A stretch of 33,081 nt of DNA. Origin: JAABRU01 sp050180235 (GTDB taxonomy: Bacteria > Desulfobacterota > Desulfobacteria > Desulfobacterales > Desulfococcaceae). This document shows positions 1 to 7,766 of the stretch, one piece after another. A model generated the notes under the pieces. That model made no database searches and was not told the origin of the DNA. It was given only the letters and a program-made list of their open reading frames with translations. The stretch spans positions 1 to 33,081 of the forward strand of contig JBFXEJ010000068.1 in NCBI GenBank assembly GCA_050180235.1. Direction: 5' to 3'. The first letter of the stretch is position 1, and every line of letters starts with the position of its first letter. Position numbers and translations under genes: made by a program.

Positions 1-113
1 CTGCCGAATGGTATAAAGAACGGAACAGGAATATGAAAGGTGTGGACTGGCAGTTCAGAACAAAGGATGCGAGAATAAAACTGAAGCGACTTTATCCGTC
101 AGTTAAACCTTGA
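1..113 (+). CDS. IS630-family transposase, C-terminal fragment (window edge)
   Basis: Reading from base 3, the plus strand encodes 36 residues ending in a TGA at 111-113. The tail includes VDWQFRTKDARIKLKRLYPS, which matches the well-known C-terminus of IS630/Tc1-superfamily transposases (a W-x-F-x-T-x-D-A-R-x-K-L-x-x-L-Y-P pattern). The DDE catalytic core lies outside the window, so whether the gene is intact cannot be judged. It is the only plus-strand coding sequence here, which fits a mobile insertion. It ends about 9 bp before the point where the kinase homology on the opposite strand resumes. Confidence 0.8.
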   Translation, partial: AEWYKERNRNMKGVDWQFRTKDARIKLKRLYPSVKP

Positions 114-123
114 CAGAACACTA
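1..123 (+). mobile_element. Right end of an IS630-family insertion sequence
   Basis: The transposase tail is followed within 10 bp by a TA dinucleotide at 122-123. That is exactly where the kinase reading frame on the minus strand changes from a canonical His box (HEINNPL) to unrelated residues. IS630 elements insert at TA and duplicate it, so this TA is the likely target site. Read inward, the element end begins GTGTTCTGTCAAGG. The other end and the matching inverted repeat are outside the window, so the boundary is inferred from the loss of homology. Confidence 0.7.
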
Positions 124-2971
124 GGGGATTGTTGATCTCATGTGCCATGCCCGCGGCCAATCCGCCCACACTCATCATCTTTTCAGTCTGGATCATCATT
201 TCCTCAAAACGTATTCTTTCCGTAACAGAGTCTATCCGGACTACAGCGCCTTCCGGTCTGTCACTGATCAGCGGATAGATAATAATGTCATAATAGCGGA
301 TTTCCCCGTTTTTCTCTTTTTTCACTCTTTCCCGGATCACAGGCTGCCGGTTCTGCATCACCGTGTGAATATCTTCAGTGCATTCTGTGAAATATGCCAT
401 CACCTCCGGAAACTTCATGCCATGTGCATCTCCTGCGCGTATACCGCTGAGTTTTTCCGTAGCCGGGTTGAAAACTGTGATACGTTCTTCCTGATCCAGC
501 CCGATAATGGCATAGGGTGAGGATCGGAGAATATTGTCCAGATAATTTTTGGTTTTCCGCAGATTCTCTTCTGCCTTTTTTCGGTCACTGATGTCCTGAC
601 CAATGATCAGAGCAGCCTTCCTGTTCTGAATTTTTACAGGAACGGAAATGGATTCTATGGGTACAGTTGATCCGTCTTTCCGGATGATTTCAAGTTCCAT
701 CCGCGAATTGGGTCTGGATTCATCCAGATTTCTGATCCGTTCCATAATTTTCTCCCGGTACCGGGGCACAATATATTCAATTCCCGGTTTTTCCGCACAT
801 TCTCCCGGATCAGAAAAACCAAAGAGCCTGGCGCCGGCCGGATTGGTGAAGACCATGTATCCGTCCTGAAAAATGGAAATCGCGGCCGGAGAGGCATGAA
901 CCAGCGAGCGGTATCTTTCTTCGCTTTCCCGCAGGGCCTGCTCAGCCTGCTTTCGTTCCGTTATGTCATCATACATGGACACGATTTCACCGGTGGGAAG
1001 TTTGTACACATAATTTTCCCGCCAGCCTGTGATTCTCTCGTCCTGATACAGGCGGATAGGGTGATGTTCCGGCATGCCGCTTCGCCATACCCTTTGAAAC
1101 ACATCAAAAAGACCGAATTCTCTGACCCCCGGAAACATTTCTGTGACCTTTTTTCCAATCAGGTTTTCTTTTTTGATATTTTCAATCCGTTCGCCCCCCC
1201 GGTTGAAATCCCGGAAAACAAAATCCGCTCCCTCTTCAACCGCGTCATACACGGCCACACCGCTGCTCATATTGTCAAAAAGCTCCCGGTACCGGGATTC
1301 GCTGAGCCGCAGAGACTCTTCCATTTCCTTTCTTTGGGAAATATCTTCCAGCACAGAAATGAAATAATCCGGTTCGCCCGAATCATTCCGTGCCAGAGAT
1401 ATGGTCACATGTCCCCAGATCACCGCACCGTTTTTGCGGATATAGCGCTTGTCTTTGGATATCCTTTCAATTTTGCCGGTCAGCAGATCCTGCACAAGTT
1501 TCCTGTCAGATTCCCGTTCTTCAGGATGGGTAATATCCCGGAAAGAAAGATCACGCAGTTCACCGAGTTCATAAGCCGTAATCCGGCAGTATTTTTCATT
1601 GGCAGTGATGAACCGTCCGTCTGTTTCCAGATGTGCGATTCCCACCCCGGCATGTTCAAATATGCTGCGGAATTTTTCCTCGCTCTTCCGCAGGGCCGAT
1701 TCAATCCGCATCCGTTCTTCAATCATCCTGTTCGCTGATACTGCCAGGCTTTCAAACTCCGCATAGTGCAGGGAATCCAATTTGATGAGGCTGTGCCGGG
1801 TGGCAGCGCTTTCAAAAAAGGAGAAAAACACATTGAAATTTTTCATAATCCGGCTGGACATATACCAGGCCATCAGGCAGATAATGACAAGCAGTGTGAG
1901 AAAAATGGAAAAAACTCTGATAAGATAACTTCGGATCCTGGCTTCCAGCATTTCCTTTTTTTCCCGGATAACGGTTTCCACCTCATCCAAATAAGCGCCC
2001 GCGCCGATGATCCATTCCCATTCCTGCACACCTTTGATAAAGGAAATTTTCGGGCATGGATGGGAATTATCAAGTTTTTTCCAGTAATAGGAGTGAAAAC
2101 CTCCTTCCGGGTTCTCCACGATTTTCCGCTGTTCCTGGATAATTTTGATTCCATTGGGATCAGTGAGTTCCCAGATGTTTTCCCCTCCGGCAGTAATTTT
2201 TCCGTTGGTGAAAAGCGGATCTCCTTTGTATGTGCTCCCGAAAAGATACCCGTCTTTTTCGAACCTGATGGTTGAAATGCGTCTTACAGCCTCCTCCTGA
2301 ATATCCTTTTTCATGCTGTCGAGATATTCACCGGTTCCGATAAACCAGTGATAAGGCTCAAAATGTTTCACAAATGCGATTTTTGGAAAGCCTTTTCCCA
2401 CCTCGCCCGGTTTTGTCCAGGTGTAGTGATAAAAACCTTCTGTGTTTTCTCTGGCAATCCGGATCATATCCCGGATAACATAGCGCCCTTCAGTATCCAG
2501 CATGTCTGACAGATCTTTGCCTTCCATTTCCGGCCGATCCGCAAAAAGCTGTTCCGTTCCCATGAAATTCCCTGCAAAATAATATCCCCTTCCCTTATTG
2601 AAACGCACGGGCCGGAGCGCATCCTTTATCATTTTCATGATCTCCGCATCCTCTTTCCGGTCTTTGTTTTCCCTGTAAATATTCATGGCAATGCTGTGTG
2701 CCTCATACACCCTTTCCCGGATAAGATATTTGAGCCTCTCTTCTGTGGAGGAATTCATGTAACGGATATAATTCACCGTCCTTTCCACCTCATTTTTCAG
2801 CCGGACTTTCCGGGATTCAATATATTCGGTTCTCAGTTCGGCTACATCTCTTTCAAACCGGCGGTACACATGGGAAAGCCAGATATAGACAAAGACAGAG
2901 ACAGCAAAAAATGTCAGCACTGTCATATTGATCAGAAAGGTACTGCTGAGGGTGCGGCGTTTTTCAGACAT
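92..2971 (-). pseudogene. Cache/PAS sensor histidine kinase truncated by an IS element
   Basis: This is a membrane sensor kinase missing its catalytic half. From the ATG at 2971 (AAAGGA lies upstream; an in-frame extension to 3160 has no recognisable domain) the order is: transmembrane helix about residues 10-30, a periplasmic region with two related Cache modules (each ending W-x-I-G-x-G-x-Y-L-D), a second membrane helix near 355-375, four PAS domains each opening with an S-E-x-x-[FY]-R or related pattern, then the start of a HisKA domain. It breaks right after the His box MAHEINNPL. Nine foreign residues supplied by the IS end follow, then a stop at 92. The dimerisation helix 2 and the HATPase domain are absent, so it cannot autophosphorylate by itself. 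The remainder may lie beyond the element. The ligand is unknown; Cache pairs usually sense small organic molecules. Confidence 0.85.
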
Positions 2972-3251
2972 GTTTTTTTCCTTTTCAGATACGGATGCGT
3001 TTTCCTGCCCGGGTGACGGAATCGCAGGCATAGTGAAAAACAGTGAACGATACAGACGGAAAATGTCTGTTTCCAAAACTGCTGATGTCTTTTGGAAGAA
3101 GATTTTTTCAGGAAAACGCAGAAAGGGCCTTTTTTTTTCTGCTTTATCATCAATTATCACAACTATAAAGGAAAGGAAAAGGGAAAAATGGAAGAAAGGT
3201 ATGGACAGGAACCGGGATGATCTGTTTATCGGGAAAATGGGGGAGAAGGAG

Positions 3252-3797
3252 CTAATCTGCCAAAAGTTCTTTCACAAGTTTCAGTTCCCGGCTTTTTTTA
3301 TTTTTCTCCAGCATATTTGCAAGAGACACAAAGCATTCCCGGACAATGGCTGTTTTGGGGCGCGGGGACATCATCTGGGTTTCAACGGTTTTTATATCAG
3401 CCATAAGTTCCCCCAGGAGTTCAAACGCCAGTCCCATATCCGGAACCATTGCCTTGAGATTTGTCAGCACTGTGTTCACTGCTTCCCTGACATTTTCATC
3501 AATAAGGGCTTTGTTTCCCAGCCTGGGTGCTGTTCCTCTGTCCGAAGCAGTCGCATGCTTTTCCGCCTCCCTGACACCTTCTCCGCTGATGCTGATACCT
3601 CCGGAAAGGCTTCGGATTTCAGCAAATCCGAAAGACATCAGTGCCTCGGTTGCACGGGAAGACTGCTCTCTGTCCATTCCCAGATCTGCGCCAATCTCAT
3701 ACATGGAAACCTGCGCGGTGATACTGCCCTTTGTGCGCTGATACAGTTGGGTCAGAAAGCGCTGTTCATTTTCGTTCATCTCATTCTGAATTGTCAT
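3252..3797 (-). CDS. Hypothetical protein with N-terminal winged-helix-like region
   Basis: A 181-residue cytoplasmic protein with no signal peptide or membrane segment. Residues about 8-70 (NEQRFLTQLYQR... ending with a G-G-I-x-I-S-G-E-G wing-like turn) look like a winged helix-turn-helix of the kind that opens many small archaeal and bacterial regulators. The C-terminal half is helical and charged, suggesting a dimerisation region. GAAAGG sits about 9 bp before the ATG at 3797; a second ATG at 3779 is possible. It lies between cbiK (104 bp upstream) and the truncated kinase. I do not recognise the family and give no function; a DNA-binding role is inference from the predicted fold only. Confidence 0.7.
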   Translation of the reverse strand: MTIQNEMNENEQRFLTQLYQRTKGSITAQVSMYEIGADLGMDREQSSRATEALMSFGFAEIRSLSGGISISGEGVREAEKHATASDRGTAPRLGNKALIDENVREAVNTVLTNLKAMVPDMGLAFELLGELMADIKTVETQMMSPRPKTAIVRECFVSLANMLEKNKKSRELKLVKELLAD

Positions 3798-3901
3798 AAG
3801 GAAAACCTTTCAGTTGTCAGTGAGTTATTTCAGTTGCAGAGGCAGCCCCTGTGGTTGCCCTTAACCTGTATTACGCGGAAAAAAATATGGATGGGTGCTT
3901 A

Positions 3902-4690
3902 TCAGTGTTCAGATTTGCCCAGGGGAATCACATCTATGGCATTTTCAATATGTTTGCAGTACATATCCACAATTCCCCTGTGAAAACCCAGGCCCCTGGT
4001 CTCCACGTTTACCAGTATGCCCTCTTTCTCAAAACATGACTGCCATGAATCCTCATCTCCTGTCAAATCCTCTCTGAAGTGCATTCCGGCCACCAGCATA
4101 AAGGGAATCATCCGCACCTTCCTGTACCCGGCTTTCTTTATGCTGCGGATAACAGAATCTCTGGACGGATAGCCGTTTTTTTCCACCACGCCCACATAGA
4201 TACCAGCATCCGTGTTTTCCCGGAAAATATGATTCAGTGCCACATAAGCGCACCAACTGGGATGATCTGTTCCATGCCCCACCAGAACCACCGCCTCATC
4301 TTCTGCATGGGAAAAGGAATCACAGAATATTTTCACAGCACTCTGATAATCTTCAGGTTCTGTCAGCAGGGGAAGCCCTAACGATGTCCGGATACTGCAG
4401 GATTTGACTTCCTCGATCAGCCGGTAAAATTCATGCCCGCACATGAGATGCAGAGACTGCACCACAGCCCAGGGATAGCCTTCCCTCTGCAGTTTTTCCA
4501 GCACCTGATGGGGATGCTGCATATTGCTGTTATATTTCTGCCGGGACCGGTCTTTGACCATTCGGGAGGAAAAAGCCCACAGAACCGGGTGATCCGGAAA
4601 GCGTTCCCTGCAGACAGTATTGATGAACGCGTAAGTGTTCATGGCTTTTGTGGCTGTTCCGAACGCGGCCATCACAATGGGGATTTTCAT
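3902..4690 (-). CDS. cbiK: Sirohydrochlorin cobaltochelatase CbiK
   Basis: Inserts cobalt into sirohydrochlorin in the anaerobic (early-cobalt) cobalamin pathway. The 262-residue length matches the single-chain CbiK class. Visible motifs are an N-terminal MAAFGTATKA segment, the metal/catalytic histidine in VLVGHGTDHP (about residue 139), and a second conserved histidine in PFMLVAGMHFREDL (about 207). There is no signal peptide, so this is the cytoplasmic form rather than the exported CbiK of some Desulfovibrio. The ATG at 4690 overlaps the thyX stop codon by four bases (ATGA), indicating co-transcription and probable translational coupling. Other corrin genes are not in the window. A ferrochelatase-like activity on the same substrate (sirohaem) cannot be excluded from sequence. 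Confidence 0.9.
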   Translation of the reverse strand: MKIPIVMAAFGTATKAMNTYAFINTVCRERFPDHPVLWAFSSRMVKDRSRQKYNSNMQHPHQVLEKLQREGYPWAVVQSLHLMCGHEFYRLIEEVKSCSIRTSLGLPLLTEPEDYQSAVKIFCDSFSHAEDEAVVLVGHGTDHPSWCAYVALNHIFRENTDAGIYVGVVEKNGYPSRDSVIRSIKKAGYRKVRMIPFMLVAGMHFREDLTGDEDSWQSCFEKEGILVNVETRGLGFHRGIVDMYCKHIENAIDVIPLGKSEH

Positions 4691-5367
4691 TCGGATTCCT
4701 TGTCTGCCCCCTTTGATTTCAGTGCGGAAATATCGCTTTCGTATTTTTCATACAGATCGTCAAACAACACCGGAATTTTGGAATGAAAATCCGCGAGCAG
4801 GGGCAGCATGATTTCCCGTATCTGGGGATGCGCGGGTTTCGAGCATCTCAGACTGATAACATGCCGCCATTCCCGCAGATTCGCTGTCATGACTATCTCT
4901 GTTTTCAGACTGTTGGGCAGTACGCTCCGTGCCTCCTGGGGCGCAGCTCCGTCCTGTATCAGCTTCATATAGATTTTTTCCGCATATTCCATTGCTGATT
5001 TCCAGTCTTTGTATGCCTGCGAATCCTCTGCCCAGAAAAAAGGCCGGATAACCGTAATCTCATTTCCGAATCTGTCTTTGGCATAATTCGCGTAGCGCGT
5101 GGATTCCTGGGAATAGGCAGCAAGTCTGTGGCGCACCAGTTCATGGCTTACGCCCCGATCACAGACAAAGCGCACTGTAATGTTCATATGCTCAATCACA
5201 CTGTGATGACCGGATTTGATAATGCCTTTTACAAAACCCGCGGCAGAATCCGCTGTAATGCGATCTTCGCTTTTGTAACAGGTACGGCCTGCTATTTCAA
5301 TGTTTTTCAGTATGGTTTCACCATCCGGCATGAACAGAATTTCATGGGACGGGGGAATGATTTTCAT
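4687..5367 (-). CDS. thyX: Flavin-dependent thymidylate synthase ThyX
   Basis: Makes dTMP from dUMP using FAD, NADPH and methylene-tetrahydrofolate, without producing dihydrofolate. The 226-residue protein carries the diagnostic ThyX motif RHR-x7-S as RHRLAAYSQES (about residues 79-89), the upstream segment SGHHSVIEHMNITVRF, and the C-terminal NLREWRHVISLRCS block that forms the active site. The start at 5367 is preceded by AAAGGGAGA. It overlaps cbiK downstream by ATGA. There is no sign of thyA in the window. Pairing with cbiK is not a functional link I know of; it may only reflect a shared housekeeping transcript. Confidence 0.95.
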   Translation of the reverse strand: MKIIPPSHEILFMPDGETILKNIEIAGRTCYKSEDRITADSAAGFVKGIIKSGHHSVIEHMNITVRFVCDRGVSHELVRHRLAAYSQESTRYANYAKDRFGNEITVIRPFFWAEDSQAYKDWKSAMEYAEKIYMKLIQDGAAPQEARSVLPNSLKTEIVMTANLREWRHVISLRCSKPAHPQIREIMLPLLADFHSKIPVLFDDLYEKYESDISALKSKGADKESE

Positions 5368-5422
5368 TATGTGTCTCCCTTTTAATTTATTTGCCGCAGC
5401 TTACGGTAACGCCGGTGATTTC

Positions 5423-5770
5423 CTAGGTCATATCTTTGCCTGCGTCTTTTTTTGCAAGTTCTTTCTCTGCACGCAGAGTGCGGGAGCCCGCGCCTCCTGC
5501 ATCTTTCACGGTTTCAGTGATTTTCTTTTTCTGCCCGTTTTCATTTTCCAGGGAAAAGGTGATTCTGAGACTGTTGCAGATCGGCCCGTAACTGATTCTG
5601 CCGCGAATCATAATTGCCCCGTCTTTCTGCTGCACTGACACATCAATCTCGTACCCGTCAACCTCAAACTGTTCCGTGGTGATTTTTCCGGCTGATACCT
5701 GCATGGGAAACAGGCACACCGCGCACAGATACACACAAATAAAGATGAGTTTCATATCCTTTTTTTTCAT
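5423..5770 (-). CDS. Small secreted protein of unknown function
   Basis: A 115-residue protein. The start at 5770 is chosen because GGAGG lies six bases upstream and because it gives a clean signal peptide (MKKKDMKLIFICVYLCAVCL followed by a VSAG cleavage-like site). A longer in-frame start at 5833 would bury the signal. The mature part has a beta-rich core (about residues 28-85) with one cysteine and an ITFSLENENGQKKKITETV stretch reminiscent of FxLYD-type extracellular beta domains, then a lysine-rich tail. It lies about 55 bp upstream of thyX on the same strand. I do not recognise a named family; export to the periplasm or cell surface is inferred from the signal peptide. Confidence 0.7.
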   Translation of the reverse strand: MKKKDMKLIFICVYLCAVCLFPMQVSAGKITTEQFEVDGYEIDVSVQQKDGAIMIRGRISYGPICNSLRITFSLENENGQKKKITETVKDAGGAGSRTLRAEKELAKKDAGKDMT

Positions 5771-5861
5771 TCCGGTCCTCCGTGCATGTTTTTCTGCTCT
5801 TTCCTGACAGATGATGTTACGCAACTCTTTCATAACGCATTGATTTACTTTATCGTCCCTT

Positions 5862-5935
5862 ATTCCGGCAAAAACCGGAATCCAGTCTTTTCAGCATGTT
5901 CTGGATACCGACTTTCATCGGTATGACGGTGGTGT
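5862..5935. repeat. REP-like cluster of short hairpins
   Basis: This intergenic stretch holds nested inverted repeats: TTCCGG-caaaaa-CCGGAA, TCCAG...CTGGA bracketing a 15-base spacer, and TACCGA-ctttca-TCGGTA followed by TGACGG. The arrangement resembles the widespread CTGGATnCCG...CGGnATGACGG class of bacterial repetitive extragenic palindromes. The rest of 5771-6098 shows no convincing gene; the reading frames there are short and low in complexity. Confidence 0.6.
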
Positions 5936-6098
5936 TTTACATGTGCTGACCGTTCCTTTTAAACAAATCTGTCCCAAAAATCAACAAAGCATTTTGAAAC
6001 AGGGCAATTATTTGAGGTTCTGAATGACGGGGAAGCATTTTTTTCTGTAAAAAATTTTGGCTCTTCGGGGTTTTCATACAGATTTGACCTGTGCCCAA

Positions 6099-6139
6099 CA
6101 AAAAAAAGACAAAGCCCATAAAGGACTTTGTCTTTTTTT
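6099..6139 (-). terminator. Rho-independent terminator of the PEP-CTERM gene
   Basis: A 10-bp stem (GACAAAGCCC / GGACTTTGTC, one mismatch) with a 5-base loop is flanked by A-runs and T-runs of seven or more bases on both sides. On the minus strand it ends in a T-tract about 33 bases past the stop codon of the gene at 6172. The symmetric flanks could let it work in both directions. Confidence 0.85.
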
Positions 6140-6171
6140 CAGATTTCAGGATGAAATTTTATACTGTGGGA

Positions 6172-6921
6172 CTATTTGCTTTTTTTCCGTCTGAAAACTC
6201 CGGCTCCAATCAGGCCGCTGCCCAGAAGGAACATTGTGGCGGGTTCGGGAACAGGATTCGTACCCGGATCTAATGTTACATCGTGTGAACCGGGATTATT
6301 TTTGATATCCATAGTAGTTTTTATATTTTTCCCACCAGTTTGGGATGTTTCTATAGCCATTACATCAAAATGTACCCAGTCCAAGTCTCCAATACCTGCA
6401 AGCACCAAATCTTTAATTTCTCCAGATGCAGATCCTGTTTCACTTTCAAAATCCGGAACTAATTCCGTATTGGAAAAATTGCCAATATCAAAAAACAGAA
6501 AGTTGGAAACATCATCCTGTACAGGATAATGGTTGTTAGGGAATAAGAAATTAGTTGATGTGCTAAAAGCATAATTTCCACCAACAGTCATTGTTGATGC
6601 AATGTTTGAAAGATTAGCACTCTCAGCAATTGAAGCAATAAGCACTGCACCGTAGTTATTAAAAAAAGTCAGATTTGAATTCAAAGATGACCAGTTTCCC
6701 CCACCCAAGGCAATAGTATTTGGCCCATATACACCAGCCACATACAAAGTGCTACCCGTTATAAAAGCGGTATCTTCATCCTGAGATATTGTGGTGTAAT
6801 CAGCATATATACCTGTATCACCAATTTCAGCAGGTCCTCCGACCTGAAGAACAGGAACCGCATATGCACTTGTTGCTAATACCAAACTCAAAACGATTGT
6901 CAATACTAAATGTTTTTTCAT
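6172..6921 (-). CDS. PEP-CTERM sorting domain-containing surface protein
   Basis: A 249-residue exported protein. It has a signal peptide (MKKHLVLTIVLSLVLATSAYA, cut near residue 21), an Asn/Ser/Thr/Gly-rich beta-type middle with several N-x-S/T motifs, and a textbook PEP-CTERM tail: VPEPATMFLLGSGLIG followed by a short hydrophobic helix and a basic FRRKKSK end. Such tails are recognised by exosortase (EpsH/XrtA-type), and the proteins are usually linked to exopolysaccharide or floc formation. No exosortase is in the window. AAGGAGG lies five bases before the ATG. Its long leader carries a c-di-GMP-I riboswitch and starts at a sigma-54 promoter. Its base composition is more AT-rich than its neighbours. 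The specific role of the mature domain is unknown. Confidence 0.9.
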   Translation of the reverse strand: MKKHLVLTIVLSLVLATSAYAVPVLQVGGPAEIGDTGIYADYTTISQDEDTAFITGSTLYVAGVYGPNTIALGGGNWSSLNSNLTFFNNYGAVLIASIAESANLSNIASTMTVGGNYAFSTSTNFLFPNNHYPVQDDVSNFLFFDIGNFSNTELVPDFESETGSASGEIKDLVLAGIGDLDWVHFDVMAIETSQTGGKNIKTTMDIKNNPGSHDVTLDPGTNPVPEPATMFLLGSGLIGAGVFRRKKSK

Positions 6922-6952
6922 AGCTGCCTCCTTAATTTGGCAAAAAAATTAA

Positions 6953-7026
6953 TTCGGCAACCCGGCTGTCTTACCCATTAAGACCCGTGGCTTTCCGTCC
7001 TCACCTCACGATGAGTTTGGCTTTTT
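6953..7026 (-). ncRNA. Cyclic di-GMP-I (GEMM) riboswitch
   Basis: Read on the minus strand, the leader shows the GEMM architecture. A hairpin CTCATC-GTGA-GGTGAG has a GNRA tetraloop (P2). It is followed by GGACGGAAAGCC, then a second hairpin GTCTTA-atggg-TAAGAC (P3), then AGCCGGGTTGCCGAA closing P1. The conserved A-rich and GCC/GGGTTGCC blocks are the ones that form the ligand pocket in RF01051-type aptamers. The P1 pairing looks imperfect by eye. Just downstream, TTAATTT...AAATTAA can fold next to the Shine-Dalgarno, a plausible expression platform. Whether the ligand is c-di-GMP or the related 3',3'-cGAMP cannot be settled without modelling the specificity base. Confidence 0.85.
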
Positions 7027-7223
7027 CTTAAAAATAAAAAAGATAAAAAAAACGATAACGCACATAAACAGAAACACAGACAACAGCAAAAATTACGATT
7101 TTACGCCATTACAGTCCGGCACACCTCCTTTTATTTGCTTGTCAATCCTGCAAACCGACTCTCGCCTTGCTTTTATTTTCTCTCTTGTAACGGATTTGGC
7201 ATTTCTGCTTGTTTTTTGTATAT

Positions 7224-7239
7224 GCAAATACAGTGCCAG
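7224..7239 (-). promoter_or_regulatory. Sigma-54 promoter of the PEP-CTERM gene
   Basis: The minus strand reads CTGGCAC-TGTAT-TTGCA, matching the -24/-12 consensus (TGGCAC-N5-TTGC) with the correct 12-bp GG-to-GC distance. It is about 200 bp upstream of the GEMM aptamer and about 300 bp from the ATG, which gives a long 5' leader. RpoN control of PEP-CTERM genes by PrsR-type activators is established in other bacteria. The activator gene is not in the window. Confidence 0.8.
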
Positions 7240-7574
7240 GTGAGAAATTCTGAAGGGTTAAACTGTAAGGTAAAAATATTTAATATAATAATATCAATTT
7301 GTTAAATTTATTTTTCCACTGATGACGGAAAAACATGGGGATTTGTCTGCTGTGGATTTTATGCCAAACTTACATTGTATCTGGGATTAATCTAAATATA
7401 AACAGGATATTATGAAAAAGTTCACCTTTGTTTTGGGGAAAGTGCAGAAATTTGCAGCAGATTCAGAAAAAAGTCAAAGTCGGGTAAGGAAATTCTCACG
7501 CAGACTCTCATCCTGTTCGGAACAAGAATACATGCTGTCTGTATTTTATGAATAATCAATATGTTAAAAAATTC
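7240..7574. other. AT-rich intergenic stretch with no recognised gene
   Basis: About 330 bp separate the sigma-54 promoter from the first hairpin near sbcC. The part next to the promoter is very AT-rich (repeated TAATA/ATTTA runs), as expected for enhancer or activator DNA upstream of a sigma-54 promoter. I see no convincing reading frame, tRNA or other structured RNA in it. Confidence 0.5.
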
Positions 7575-7618
7575 CTGCAAATTTTGGAGTGCTATGCAGA
7601 AAACTCCAAATTTTGCAG
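7575..7618. repeat. Inverted repeat, 16-bp arms
   Basis: CTGCAAATTTTGGAGT at 7575-7590 pairs with 7603-7618 at 15 of 16 positions around a 12-base loop. It lies about 150 bp past the sbcC stop codon. It lacks a T-tract, so it is more likely a small palindromic repeat than a terminator. Confidence 0.7.
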
Positions 7619-7640
7619 ATGTTGCCTCAAAAAATCTGAT

Positions 7641-7748
7641 TATAGTATTTTCCTCAACTTTTGTCCTCTGTGCAAAAAACCGCTCCGCTTAATTTTTGCA
7701 CTCTTCCACCGGATTTTGCAGAGGACAGAAGTTGGTAAAAGAACTATA
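7641..7748. repeat. Nested palindromic element downstream of sbcC
   Basis: The outer ends TATAG/CTATA enclose arms CAACTTTTGTCCTCTG (7655-7670) and CAGAGGACAGAAGTTG (7719-7734), complementary at 15 of 16 positions. Inside these is a perfect TGCAAAAA/TTTTTGCA pair. The roughly 108-bp unit can fold into one long cruciform and begins about 20 bp beyond the sbcC stop. It resembles a miniature inverted-repeat element or a transcript-stabilising structure. I see no second copy in the window. Confidence 0.6.
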
Positions 7749-7766
7749 CATTGAATCTCTTTGCTT

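Noticed and set aside
140..3983. Several plus-strand reading frames opposite the kinase and its upstream gap (for example 896-1738 and 2928-3983)
   Set aside because: They are antisense shadows of the minus-strand genes with no domains, implausible composition rich in Phe/His/Pro, and no ribosome sites.
5937..6119. A 60-codon minus-strand frame before the PEP-CTERM terminator
   Set aside because: It runs through the terminator region, has no domain and no ribosome site.
7548..7754. A 68-codon plus-strand frame with several cysteines (CRCC, CPLCKK)
   Set aside because: It looks like a zinc-ribbon fragment at first, but the frame lies across two palindromes downstream of sbcC and the cysteines come from the repeat sequence; there is no ribosome site.
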